NCBI RefSeq assembly: GCF_042675915.1
Contig: NZ_JBHTKL010000006.1
Location: 62,001-126,000, forward strand
Origin: Thalassobacillus_A hwangdonensis
GTDB taxonomy: Bacteria; Bacillota; Bacilli; Bacillales; Halobacillaceae
Reading direction: 5' to 3'
DNA: 64,000 nt
The notes below the pieces were generated by a model. That model was not told the DNA's origin and did not search any database. It was given only the letters and a program-made list of their open reading frames with translations. Below are positions 8,669-17,557 of the stretch, in pieces. How positions within the stretch are numbered: position 1 is the first letter of the stretch; every line of letters starts with the position of its first letter. A program made the position numbers and the translations under genes.

Positions 8669-9721
8669 TCATTCAATTGTGAAGATTTTCTTATAATCTT
8701 CATTCGCTTTTTGATAGTCTTCGATTTTTCCGATGTCCATCCAGTATTCTCTGATCGGGAAGACGGAGATGTGCTGTCCGTGATCCATCATCCCTTCGAA
8801 TAACTCGGTAATATCATAAAAGGTGTTATAAGGAACTTTCCGAATGACTTCGGGATTGAGCACATAAATTCCAGCGCTTACAAAGAAGTGCTGGATCGGC
8901 TTTTCATGAAGCTGCACGAGTCGATCATCTTCGATTTCCACTACCCCATAAGGGACTTGGTAATCGTACCCGCGTACACACATGGTGGCATCCGAGCCGC
9001 CTTCAGTATGAAAATCAACCAATTGATTGAAATCCACTTTCGTTAAAATGTCCCCATTCATGACGATGATCGGTAAATGAATCGCTTCTTCAATCAGGCT
9101 GAGCGCCCCTGCAGTACCTAACCGCTTGTTCTCTTTAATATAGTTGATGGAAATACCTCTGTCTGCTCCATCACCGAAATAGTCGATTACCTGGGAGGAC
9201 AGGTAATTCACCATGACGTAGAAACGGTGATAGCCCAAATCTGTCAGCCGTTCTATCATCGTCTCCAATAATGGTTTCCCACCGACAGGCAGCATCGGTT
9301 TGGGACAATCATCCGTGAGTGGGCGCAGTCGTGTTCCTAATCCTCCTGCCATCAGCACCACGATATTATCTTTTCTCTGTATTCTTCCATGAAGCGTCTC
9401 TACTCCAACTACACGACGTTCATCATCCAGTAACGGAATGTGGTGGATCCTCTTCTCACCCATCATTTTCAATAATTTTGTTTTATCCTCTTTGATGGAT
9501 GCTGTAATTGGATTTCGGTTCATCACTTTTTCTACTGGAAGGTCCAGTGAGTGGCCTTGTATGATCCCCCTGCGGATGTCCCCATCCGTCACCGTTCCCA
9601 GCAGCTGTTTTTTGTCGTTGACGACTAAAGCGATCTGCATTGCACTTGCATCGATCATCTCCAGCGTTTTCCGAAGTGATGTATCCGGAGGCAGAAAAAG
9701 TTTATCAATCTCTCTTTTCAT
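8669..9721 (-). CDS. ptmE: CBS-domain nucleotidyltransferase (PtmE-like, glucosamine-1-phosphate guanylyltransferase)
   Basis: A 350-residue protein. Residues 1 to about 115 hold two CBS motifs (GTVTDGDIRRGI; HHIPLLDDERRVVGV). Residues from about 118 form a sugar-nucleotidyltransferase domain with LMAGGLGTRLRPLT, the metal-binding VMNGDI and a C-terminal YWMDIGKIEDYQKA. This architecture is that of PtmE, which makes GDP-GlcN from glucosamine-1-phosphate and GTP at the start of the legionaminic route in Campylobacter. It is followed by legB with a 60-base gap and preceded by legF after a 110-base gap. The CBS pair may sense adenylate or nucleotide levels. PtmA and PtmF counterparts are not visible in the window. 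Confidence 0.82.
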   Translation of the reverse strand: MKREIDKLFLPPDTSLRKTLEMIDASAMQIALVVNDKKQLLGTVTDGDIRRGIIQGHSLDLPVEKVMNRNPITASIKEDKTKLLKMMGEKRIHHIPLLDDERRVVGVETLHGRIQRKDNIVVLMAGGLGTRLRPLTDDCPKPMLPVGGKPLLETMIERLTDLGYHRFYVMVNYLSSQVIDYFGDGADRGISINYIKENKRLGTAGALSLIEEAIHLPIIVMNGDILTKVDFNQLVDFHTEGGSDATMCVRGYDYQVPYGVVEIEDDRLVQLHEKPIQHFFVSAGIYVLNPEVIRKVPYNTFYDITELFEGMMDHGQHISVFPIREYWMDIGKIEDYQKANEDYKKIFTIE

Positions 9722-9831
9722 CTACTTCCTCCTTCATACTTGTCTGTTTTACAGTTTATGAAGGAAATAGACGAGCGTCTCGACGCTTACCCATGCTTAA
9801 TTGATTTAGGCGCAGAGCAGTTCAAAGACTA

Positions 9832-10512
9832 CTAACTTCTTTTCATCAAAGCGTCAACCATGTATAAATCTAACTCGTTATCAATATCAAAGGAGCGTTC
9901 TTTTGGCATCCGGTATGGAACAGGTTGGTATAGAAAGCTTTTGCTCTGTCTGATCGTTTCTGCTTTCGTCAGATAGATGGCACCGTTCAAAGCATACGTA
10001 GGTTTCAGATCCTGTCTTCTCGTTACCTTGCTACCTTCCTGAACAACCGGGATCAAGCATTCTTGCTCGATGTGGAACATCCAGGCTGGATGCTGTTTGG
10101 CTGCACATACTGAAACAGCTTGATCAGCAGCATGCTCCAGGCACTTTTCCATACAAGCATCAATATCTCCTGCTGTTCTAAGCGGTGAGGTTGGCTGCAG
10201 CAGCATTACCCATTCGTAACCAGGAAGCTGATCCAGTGCATGCAGGACGACGTCGACACTCGTTGAATCATCTTTCGCTAAATGATCCGGACGCATGAAA
10301 GGAATATCTGCTCCATATTTACGCGCCACTTTTGCAATTTCTTCGTCATCAGTAGAAAGGATTGCCCGGTCAACCGAACTGGCAGATTTCGCGGCTTCCA
10401 GAGTCCAGGCAATCAAAGGCTTTCCATGAAGAAGACGGATGTTCTTCCTGCTAAGCCCCTTCGACCCTCCCCTTGCAGGGATGATTGCCAGCACTTTACC
10501 TGCTTTATCCAT
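9832..10512 (-). CDS. legF: CMP-nonulosonate (N,N'-diacetyllegionaminate) cytidylyltransferase
   Basis: A 226-residue cytidylyltransferase of the NeuA/PseF/LegF family. The nucleotide-binding motif IIPARGGSKGLSRKN is at the N-terminus, LLQPTSPLRT near residue 105 and FDIDNELDL near the C-terminus supplies the metal-binding Asp pair. It activates a nonulosonic acid with CTP to the CMP-sugar used by the glycosyltransferase. It overlaps legI by eight bases, so the synthase and the activating enzyme are coupled. The choice of legionaminate over sialate or pseudaminate rests on the LegB and PtmE neighbours. Confidence 0.88.
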   Translation of the reverse strand: MDKAGKVLAIIPARGGSKGLSRKNIRLLHGKPLIAWTLEAAKSASSVDRAILSTDDEEIAKVARKYGADIPFMRPDHLAKDDSTSVDVVLHALDQLPGYEWVMLLQPTSPLRTAGDIDACMEKCLEHAADQAVSVCAAKQHPAWMFHIEQECLIPVVQEGSKVTRRQDLKPTYALNGAIYLTKAETIRQSKSFLYQPVPYRMPKERSFDIDNELDLYMVDALMKRS

Positions 10513-11590
10513 GCTCGATCGCCTCCGTGATCAATTCATCTGCTTCATAATCCTTTGTTGCTGTACTTCCTAGCAATGACCAGTAATAAGCTGGAGGGAT
10601 GCCATTGCCAGGCCGTTTGGCAGCAATGTTCTGTTCCGTGAACTTCTCCCCTCTTTTGATAGGTAGCGTAGTCACCAGACTTTTTCTGGCACTGATTGCA
10701 TTTTTCCGTTCTTCTTCATCTGGGATTTTCCAAGGGTGGCCGATCCCTGCTTCTGTATCCCGGATCGCCTGTACCATCTGTTTCAATTGGTCTGGTTCAA
10801 GAGAAGCTTTATGATCGGGACCAGGAAGGGTATGGTCCAGCGTGAAATGCTTTTCAATGATGGCTGCTCCTAAAGCTACTGCAGCAACTGGTATCGTAAT
10901 GCCAGTGGAATGATCAGAATAACCTGTTGGAAGTGAAAAGGCGTGCTGCAACGTTTTCATCGCACTTAAGTTCAGTGCATGGACCGGAGCCGGGTATTGC
11001 GTAGTGCAATGTAGCAGCGAGACATATGCATCCAATCGGTGAGCATGTGTGTAATACGCTTGTCTGAAAGCTGCTCTATCCGGCTTCCGATTGTTTTCAA
11101 AGTAACCGAATGCCAGTACCCCTAATGCGTCTTCAATATCGGTGAGCGTAGCCATTCCGGTGGAAAGGATCAGCTTTTTTAGGGATTGTGCAGCAGCGAG
11201 AAGCAATGGTGCATTGGTAAGATCTCCTGAAGAAAATTTCAAAACAGGAGTGTGAAGTGTCTCTGTAAGAAAGACCAACGACTCCTTATCAAAAGGGGTT
11301 GAAAGAAAGTCGATTGAAGCCTCCTTGCAATGGTTGAGCAATTCCATATGGCTTTCTCGTGTCATCTCGAGCTTTTCAAGCATCGTCAGCTGGTTTTCTT
11401 CTTTATTCGTTTCATCCAGCTGATACTCAGCTTTCTTCGCTGTAGGCAGTGCCAGTGCTTTTGCGGAGAAGATCTGGAATTTGATTGCATCGACGCCTGC
11501 TTCAGCGGCCACATCAATCATCTTCTTCGCCATTTTTAAACTGCCATTATGATTGACGCCAGCCTCAGCGATGATATACGTCTTATTCAA
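10505..11590 (-). CDS. legI: NeuB-family nonulosonic acid synthase (LegI type)
   Basis: A 361-residue NeuB-family enzyme: TIM-barrel N-terminal domain (IIAEAGVNHNG, DAIKFQIF, FLSTPFD, KFSSGDLTNAP, STGMATL, YSDHSTGI, EKHFTLD) followed by an SAF antifreeze-like domain from about residue 290 (RKSLVTTLPIKRGEKFT). It condenses phosphoenolpyruvate with a six-carbon acetamido sugar to a nine-carbon nonulosonic acid. It carries a barrel insertion near residues 160-190, also seen in LegI-like relatives. It overlaps legG by four bases and legF by eight. Substrate assignment to 2,4-diacetamido-2,4,6-trideoxymannose is inferred from the cluster. Confidence 0.88.
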   Translation of the reverse strand: MNKTYIIAEAGVNHNGSLKMAKKMIDVAAEAGVDAIKFQIFSAKALALPTAKKAEYQLDETNKEENQLTMLEKLEMTRESHMELLNHCKEASIDFLSTPFDKESLVFLTETLHTPVLKFSSGDLTNAPLLLAAAQSLKKLILSTGMATLTDIEDALGVLAFGYFENNRKPDRAAFRQAYYTHAHRLDAYVSLLHCTTQYPAPVHALNLSAMKTLQHAFSLPTGYSDHSTGITIPVAAVALGAAIIEKHFTLDHTLPGPDHKASLEPDQLKQMVQAIRDTEAGIGHPWKIPDEEERKNAISARKSLVTTLPIKRGEKFTEQNIAAKRPGNGIPPAYYWSLLGSTATKDYEADELITEAIEHG

Positions 11591-12750
11591 TCCGAATCAC
11601 CCTTTCGTTCCCGATCGAAAAACGGTTTGACGATCAGTTTCGATAGATCCGTTTGTTTCAGGACATTAATGATTTTACTGGCGGTATTTCCATCTCCGTA
11701 AGGGATCTCCATCGTACGTAACCCCTGCCTGAATGCTGGGGACAATGCTTGCTTGATGGACCTGACAATTTCTTCAGTCTTATTTTCACAGTCGATGACC
11801 GATTTAGCCTTCAACCTTCCCTGCTGGCGATCACCGATATTGACAGAAGGGGTTCGGAAATAAGGGGTTTCAATTAAACCGCTGGAAGAGTTACCGATGA
11901 CAACATCTGCGTGTTTCATCGCATTGATATAAAGTTCAGAGTGTAAAGAGCTGACAAGGACAGCATGTTTTCGACTGGATACATACGTGCGGATTCGTTG
12001 ATTGATTTCTCTTCCTCCACTGTCCGAGTTCGCCTTCGTGAAAATGATTCCGGCTTCCGGAAAACTGTCCAATGCCTCAAGCAAAGGTTCCACACCAACA
12101 CCATCCCGCATCAATGTTATAGGATGATAGGTTACGAGAAAAGAAGGATTTCTCCATTCAAAACCGAGCGATGCCTCAAGTTCTTTTTTTGACATAGTGG
12201 GTGTACGCCGTAGGTTCTCCAGCCCCGGTGCCCCGACTGTATGGATGTGACCCGGGTTTTCACCAAGCTGCATGACACGTTCCCGGTAAGGCTCTGCAGC
12301 TGTAAAGTGAAGGTGAGAAAGCTTTGTGATCGCATGACGGATTGATTCGTCCATCGCTCCAACCGTGACTTCTCCCCCGTGCAAATGGGCTATCGGAATA
12401 CGCAGAAAAAAAGCAGCTTGAGCAGCAGCAAGGATCTCATAACGATCCCCTAATACAACGACGTAATCAGGCTGCAATTGAGCAAAGATATCAGCGAAAC
12501 TGATCACACCGAGCCCAACCGACTTCGCCACCCCGACATCCGTATCGCTTGATAGCAGCATTTCCACTCTCCGGTCGATCGCAAATCCATCTTTTTCAAT
12601 CTGCTGGACCGTATAACCGAATTCTACAGACAGGTGCATGCCCGTTACAACCAATTGCAGTTCCAGCTCGGAATCTTCCTCCAATTCTTTCATCAGCCAA
12701 TATAGAAGCCCATATTCTGCGCGTGTCCCAGTAACTACACAAACTTTCAA
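11587..12750 (-). CDS. legG: NDP-sugar hydrolysing 2-epimerase (NeuC/LegG)
   Basis: A 387-residue UDP-GlcNAc 2-epimerase-fold enzyme. The N-terminus VVTGTRAEYGLL is diagnostic, with HLHGGEVT near residue 115, TYHPITL near 215 and NSSSGLIETP near 295. Hydrolysing members release a free 2-epimerised sugar (ManNAc or the diacetamido-trideoxy analogue), which is the substrate of the following NeuB/LegI enzyme. ATG 12750 overlaps the stop of the upstream glycosyltransferase gene by four bases. The pathway order, LegG product into LegI, agrees with the gene order. Confidence 0.9.
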   Translation of the reverse strand: MKVCVVTGTRAEYGLLYWLMKELEEDSELELQLVVTGMHLSVEFGYTVQQIEKDGFAIDRRVEMLLSSDTDVGVAKSVGLGVISFADIFAQLQPDYVVVLGDRYEILAAAQAAFFLRIPIAHLHGGEVTVGAMDESIRHAITKLSHLHFTAAEPYRERVMQLGENPGHIHTVGAPGLENLRRTPTMSKKELEASLGFEWRNPSFLVTYHPITLMRDGVGVEPLLEALDSFPEAGIIFTKANSDSGGREINQRIRTYVSSRKHAVLVSSLHSELYINAMKHADVVIGNSSSGLIETPYFRTPSVNIGDRQQGRLKAKSVIDCENKTEEIVRSIKQALSPAFRQGLRTMEIPYGDGNTASKIINVLKQTDLSKLIVKPFFDRERKGDSD

Positions 12751-13883
12751 TGTTCCCCCCTCCTTCCTGGTTGAAGTATTTGGTCAAGGAATGATTTAAA
12801 CTCCCTCGTGGAATCCACGGTAACATTCCGTTCATCTGTCATATTCTTGTTAACTTCATCCATCAGCTGCCCACATTCACTTGATGATGTGACTGCTTTC
12901 CCCACCAGCATGTTTGCAATGGAGAGGGGTTCTTTTAATAGAAGCTTATGCAAGTAGATCGTCGGAATTCCATACCAGGTATGCAGGTTATAGCCAGCAG
13001 ATGAATAAGGAGTGAGCACTGCCCTGATTTTGTACAGCGACGGAAGAAGTTCGGCAGGAATGCTATTTTCAACTTTGGTCACCGGAACACTGAGTCGATC
13101 ATATTTTTCATCCGGCTCAAATGGATGTGCCTTCACGAGAATGTCATATCCCTTAGCATCAAGGAGCTGGAACAACTCTTGCAACGTCTTTTTTTCCAGT
13201 TCTTCGTCTGCCAGCCCAAGCTTCACTAAAGGCTGCCCTAGGTACAGAGCGACATTCCTCAGCCTGCTCCCTCTGTCTATCGATAAATACTGGACAATTT
13301 CCTCTAGCCATTCTTCAGGAGGATACTTCGGAATAGGAATGACGCATTTTTCGATTTTTTTATCGGCAGGCAGCAATTCCGGTTCCCCCACTGCTAACGT
13401 TGTTAAGAGAGGATGGTAACCTTGAGAAAGATTCCAGATTTTTGGGTATCCGATGCATTCAAGTAGTTTCATAGAAAGTGATGGCAGCTTCTTCGTAGAT
13501 TTTCCCGCGTACACTCCCAACCCTTCCTGAATCATCGTAACCGAGCTGCCCATCGTCGCTGCTGTTTCTATAATTTTCACATGGCAGTGATCGTTATCCT
13601 TATAAAGAATGATATGATCTGGTTGGAGCTCATGAATCGTCTTTTCAATCGATTTAAGGATTTTCCGATTGCGGAACAGAAGCGATCTCCAGTCTTTTTT
13701 CAATGCTTCGAAAAAAACAGGAGGATTGCTGCTGAACAACCTTCTGCTATCATCATTAATCTGCTCATTTTTCGTATCCATCAGGAAATAGTGGATAGTA
13801 TGATTCCGGAGAACTTTTGAAAGCAAGTAACTGAACAGCATTTGATAGTTCGAACTCATCACAATCAGTACAGTACCCTTCAT
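12747..13883 (-). CDS. Putative nonulosonate glycosyltransferase (polysialyltransferase-like)
   Basis: A 378-residue protein without membrane segments. A two-Rossmann GT-B layout is plausible: an N-terminal half with HIILYKDNDH near 95 and a C-terminal half with ILVKAHPFEPDE near 255 and APYSS-like LTPYSSAGYN near 295. The Lys-x-His-Pro element plus a Ser-rich acceptor loop recall the alpha-2,8-polysialyltransferase/GT52-type families, which use CMP-nonulosonates. It is translationally coupled on both sides, to wzx and to legG, so it sits at the head of the CMP-nonulosonate gene block. I consider it the best candidate for the enzyme that uses the CMP-sugar, but the family is not certain. Confidence 0.55.
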   Translation of the reverse strand: MKGTVLIVMSSNYQMLFSYLLSKVLRNHTIHYFLMDTKNEQINDDSRRLFSSNPPVFFEALKKDWRSLLFRNRKILKSIEKTIHELQPDHIILYKDNDHCHVKIIETAATMGSSVTMIQEGLGVYAGKSTKKLPSLSMKLLECIGYPKIWNLSQGYHPLLTTLAVGEPELLPADKKIEKCVIPIPKYPPEEWLEEIVQYLSIDRGSRLRNVALYLGQPLVKLGLADEELEKKTLQELFQLLDAKGYDILVKAHPFEPDEKYDRLSVPVTKVENSIPAELLPSLYKIRAVLTPYSSAGYNLHTWYGIPTIYLHKLLLKEPLSIANMLVGKAVTSSSECGQLMDEVNKNMTDERNVTVDSTREFKSFLDQILQPGRRGEH

Positions 13884-15127
13884 GCCTTCAGCCCCTTTCC
13901 GGTTTGTCTCAGGTTAAGGAAGTACGTAAGGCCGACCCGCGTGAATTCCGCTGCAAGCGTTGACCATAACGCTCCCCATATCCCGATGAAAGGAATGAGG
14001 AAGAAATTCAATAGAATGTTCAACAGTGCTGCTGCAATTGAGGTAATGGAGAGTAACCCTGTTCTTTCGTAATAGAGGAACTTAGCAGAAACGACATAGT
14101 TGATGCCTACCAGACATTCCGCAATGATCAGTACATAGACAAAAGCTGCCGCTTCCAAATAAGATGGGGAAGCAATCCAACCGATAAGGTGCTTGAAGCT
14201 GAGTAGAGCTACCCCGCTGAATAGTACGATCGTAATCAAAAACAGTCGATTGATTTTCAATACATTCTTCTGTTGCGTTTGTTTCATGAGAGAAATATAA
14301 CGTGGAAGGTATGCAGCATTGATACTCATGAAGACCATCCGTAGAACCAGAGCAACCTGTGCAGCCAGTGCATAGATCCCCACTTTTTCGAGTGACACGA
14401 ACTTCTCCAGTATGACGCGGTCGGAAACACTGATTACCCAGCTACTTAAAGCGTATGGGAGAAGTGGAAGGCTGTAGAACAGACTCTTTTTCAATGCTTG
14501 AGTGGACCATGACAGAAGTACGGATTTACGAATCATCAACAAACCTATCAAAAGTGCCGCACCTTCTGCGATAACGCTCGCCAATAGCGGTCCATCCGGG
14601 CCGAATCCTAATACATTCAGGAACAGGATCGTCCCCACAAAAACGAACACACTCCGGATTACATACAGGAGGAAGAATCGCCAAGACTGTTCCTTGACTC
14701 TTAATACAGCCAGACAAAGGGAGAGCAATGCAGTCAGGAAAGATAAAGCACATAAATAATAAAAGAATGGATCCAGTGGGATGCTTTTGAAGAGCATCCC
14801 CCCGATCCATGGTTTCAAAAGGAGTCCGATACTGATTACGACTGTAGAAAATGCAGACACGAACACGAGAATGGTGCCAAGGTATTTTTTCTGTCGGGCA
14901 GAACCTTCTTCAAAGTCGTAGTAATACCTCGTAATTGCACCATGAAGGGAAAGCAGCAGGATGAATTGGCCTAGCCCTATCAACGACTGGACCGTAGTGA
15001 GCGTTCCGTATTCCGCTGGTGTCAGATAGGCGGTAAGGTATGGAAGCAGCAAAAAGGATGCGATCGGTGTGAGAAAAGAACTGATACTGTAGATAGCCGC
15101 CGTTTGAAGAAGCTGCTTCACGTTCAT
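13880..15127 (-). CDS. Polysaccharide flippase (Wzx, MATE/MOP superfamily)
   Basis: A 415-residue integral membrane protein with about twelve hydrophobic segments. The N-terminus (SSFLTPIASFLLLPYLTAYL followed by PAEYGT) is typical of Wzx-like polysaccharide exporters. It should translocate undecaprenyl-linked repeat units across the cytoplasmic membrane. Overlaps of four bases with genes on both sides show translational coupling. It stands in the same operon as Wzy and Wzz homologues, giving a complete Wzx/Wzy-type export route. Confidence 0.88.
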   Translation of the reverse strand: MNVKQLLQTAAIYSISSFLTPIASFLLLPYLTAYLTPAEYGTLTTVQSLIGLGQFILLLSLHGAITRYYYDFEEGSARQKKYLGTILVFVSAFSTVVISIGLLLKPWIGGMLFKSIPLDPFFYYLCALSFLTALLSLCLAVLRVKEQSWRFFLLYVIRSVFVFVGTILFLNVLGFGPDGPLLASVIAEGAALLIGLLMIRKSVLLSWSTQALKKSLFYSLPLLPYALSSWVISVSDRVILEKFVSLEKVGIYALAAQVALVLRMVFMSINAAYLPRYISLMKQTQQKNVLKINRLFLITIVLFSGVALLSFKHLIGWIASPSYLEAAAFVYVLIIAECLVGINYVVSAKFLYYERTGLLSITSIAAALLNILLNFFLIPFIGIWGALWSTLAAEFTRVGLTYFLNLRQTGKGLKA

Positions 15128-16275
15128 GTCGAAGTTACAACTTTATGAATGATCTTAATGACTTCATCCTGCTGTGCGTCCGTCAGGTTCGTGCCTGACG
15201 GAAGACAAATGCCATGCTCGTAGAGTCGGTCAGATACACTTTCCTCAGGTTGATGGGAAAAGTAAGCTGCACCTTTGAATAATGGCTGTAGATGCAGTGG
15301 CTTCCAAACCGGTCTGGACTCGATGTTTTCATCACTTAACGCTTTTATGATCTCCAATGCTGTAGACGAAGAAACATCAGGGTCAACCGTCAAGGCGGAT
15401 AGCCACCTTGTCGATGTGCCGTAAGTCATTTCTTTCATGAATTCAAATCCCGGTAATGACTGAAGGCTTGCGTTATACCTCTCGAAAATTCTGCGTTTCT
15501 TACGAATGCGCTGATCTAGCACTTCCAGTTGCGCACGCCCGATGCCTGCAAGGATATTACTCATTCTGTAATTGAATCCCATCTCTTCATGCTGATAGTG
15601 GAGCGCTGGTTCCTTTGCCTGGTTCGCCCAGAATTTCGCCTTTTCGATTAGATCTGGATCCTCACTTACAATCGCTCCACCCCCTGAAGTGGTGATGATT
15701 TTATTTCCGTTGAAGGAATAGATACCGATTCTCCCTAGCGTCCCGCTTTGTACTCCTTTGTACGTTGCACCAAGTGATTCTGCAGCATCCTCTACGATCG
15801 GTACTTGATACCGATTACAAATTTCCTGGAGGGCTTCCATATCCGAACTCTGTCCATACAAATGGACGATTACGACCGCTTTAGGAAGCTTCCCCTTTTT
15901 TTCTGCGTCTTCAAATGCGCGTTCCAGTGCCTTTGGGGACATGTTCCATGAGTCCGGTTCCGAATCGATGAATACAGGGATTGCATGCTGATAAAGGATT
16001 GCATTCGCACTTGCGACGAATGTAAGACTTGAACAAAATATGGTATCTCCCTGACCTACTTCCAGTACACGCAGTGCCAAATGAAGCGCAGCTGTTCCTG
16101 AGCTCGTGAGCAGCGTATGTTTTGCACCTGTGTATGCTGCCAATTGTTTTTCCATTTCATCAATATTGCTTCCCATCGAAGAAATCCAATTACTACGGAA
16201 CGCTTCCTGGATATATTGCAGCTCCCTGCCACTCATATGTGGAGGAGCAAGATATATTCGCTCTTTCTTCTTCAT
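15124..16275 (-). CDS. PLP-dependent nucleotide-sugar aminotransferase (EpsN/LegC type)
   Basis: A 383-residue DegT/DnrJ/EryC1 aminotransferase. The PLP lysine lies in SFNGNKIITTSGGG near residue 190, with VEDAAESLGA near 160 holding the cofactor-binding Asp. The N-terminus (IYLAPPHMSGRELQYIQEAF, SNWISSMG) closely resembles B. subtilis EpsN. It should aminate the C4 keto group made by a 4,6-dehydratase. It is the only such aminotransferase in the window although two dehydratases are present (LegB and the EpsC-like one), so it may serve both or belong to one of them. It is followed by wzx with a four-base overlap. Confidence 0.88.
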   Translation of the reverse strand: MKKKERIYLAPPHMSGRELQYIQEAFRSNWISSMGSNIDEMEKQLAAYTGAKHTLLTSSGTAALHLALRVLEVGQGDTIFCSSLTFVASANAILYQHAIPVFIDSEPDSWNMSPKALERAFEDAEKKGKLPKAVVIVHLYGQSSDMEALQEICNRYQVPIVEDAAESLGATYKGVQSGTLGRIGIYSFNGNKIITTSGGGAIVSEDPDLIEKAKFWANQAKEPALHYQHEEMGFNYRMSNILAGIGRAQLEVLDQRIRKKRRIFERYNASLQSLPGFEFMKEMTYGTSTRWLSALTVDPDVSSSTALEIIKALSDENIESRPVWKPLHLQPLFKGAAYFSHQPEESVSDRLYEHGICLPSGTNLTDAQQDEVIKIIHKVVTST

Positions 16276-16309
16276 TGCGTATCCACCTTAACATTTCATT
16301 TCTACCAGT

Positions 16310-17554
16310 CTATTCTTCCTTGAATCGTTTGTTGACGACTGTCCGTCTATGCCTTCCACTAGCTTCATCGCTATCGATGGCGATCGACAGCACGAAGAAA
16401 AGAAACAGCCAATAAAGCGGGTAACGCAGCACGAAGTGGAACATGCTGTACACACTCAATGCGATCAGCGCACTCAACAACAGCCATTCTTTTGCAAGAA
16501 TCGTCCTCCAGTAAACGATGAACATGAAGATGACATAGATGACCATGCCGACCATACCTGCATTCGTTACGAGATCAATGAAAGTATTATGGGCTTCCAT
16601 CCCTGTAAACGGTCCGAAGATTCCTGAATAAGTGCCAGGACCAAGTCCGAATAATGGCGAGGTGAAAACAGCTAATATCCCATTGATCCAAAGCGTCACC
16701 CTGTCTTCCCCTTGATCTCCTTCGCTGAATACATTCTGGATGGTGGAACTGATTTCAAGGAACATGCTTTTCCCGAAGAAAATGAGGAAAAAAAGGACGA
16801 GCAGAGGAAGGATGATTTTGACCAGCATTCCAGTGGCATAACTACTTCGTTTGACCATGACCTGGTTGATCCAGCTTAAAAAGAGGAACACTCCAAAGCT
16901 CGAAGCCCACGCAGCTTTCAATGCATCGCTTTCTGTTTCGATGCCGGCAAAACAGACACCGCCGCACAACACGATAAGCATTCCTTTTTCCATCAAGCTC
17001 CTGCTCTCAAAAAAGTGATAGACCCCGATGAATAGAATCATACAAAGGAAAAAAGCCAATTGATTAGGATTCGTCGACCATCCCATGAACCTTACCCCAC
17101 CGAACCAGATCGGTCCAAGCCCTGAAGAGAATTGATAAGCAATGACCAGCAAACTGATGGGGATGGCCGTGAAGTAAAATACCAGCTTCATCACGCGTTT
17201 AATATCGATTCCTGACAGGGATAGACATGAAATAATCATTAATGAAAAGAGATAAGCAAGTAAATTATAATAACTGGCTGACTGCCATACTTGCTGATAG
17301 AGCGAGATCATTGTTCCCCAGAAAAAGCAGAAGAGCAGCATCCCCCATAGTAGCCAGTAGAGTAATAACGAATCTTTTATGTGTAATGCTTTTTGGTATC
17401 GTAACTGGAGGAAGACGACACCCATCCAAACGACGAGCAGAAGCTCACCCGGACCGATCGGAAGTCCGGCGAACCTGAGCTGGGTCGCATTGGTCAACAC
17501 GATTCCAGCTGCAAACAGTATCACGAGCAGCTTACGTTCATTCATTACCATCAT
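16310..17554 (-). CDS. O-antigen ligase/polymerase-like membrane protein (Wzy)
   Basis: A 414-residue membrane protein with ten or more hydrophobic segments and an extracytoplasmic loop before GLGPGTYSGIFG near residue 305 and AHNTFIDLVTNAG near 325, the hallmark of the Wzy_C/O-antigen ligase family. It probably polymerises the repeat units exported by the neighbouring Wzx. ATG 17554 lies three bases after the asnB stop; two more in-frame ATGs follow closely, so the exact start is open by a few residues. EpsN-like aminotransferase comes 34 bases downstream. Confidence 0.8.
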   Translation of the reverse strand: MMVMNERKLLVILFAAGIVLTNATQLRFAGLPIGPGELLLVVWMGVVFLQLRYQKALHIKDSLLLYWLLWGMLLFCFFWGTMISLYQQVWQSASYYNLLAYLFSLMIISCLSLSGIDIKRVMKLVFYFTAIPISLLVIAYQFSSGLGPIWFGGVRFMGWSTNPNQLAFFLCMILFIGVYHFFESRSLMEKGMLIVLCGGVCFAGIETESDALKAAWASSFGVFLFLSWINQVMVKRSSYATGMLVKIILPLLVLFFLIFFGKSMFLEISSTIQNVFSEGDQGEDRVTLWINGILAVFTSPLFGLGPGTYSGIFGPFTGMEAHNTFIDLVTNAGMVGMVIYVIFMFIVYWRTILAKEWLLLSALIALSVYSMFHFVLRYPLYWLFLFFVLSIAIDSDEASGRHRRTVVNKRFKEE

Positions 17555-17557
17555 GCA

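Noticed and set aside
9758..9835. A 25-codon plus-strand frame between legF and ptmE with a protein-like look (starts MKEIDERLDAYPCLIDLG).
   Set aside because: It has no ribosome site, no promoter and faces against the operon. It could be a gene remnant or chance; not enough to call a gene.
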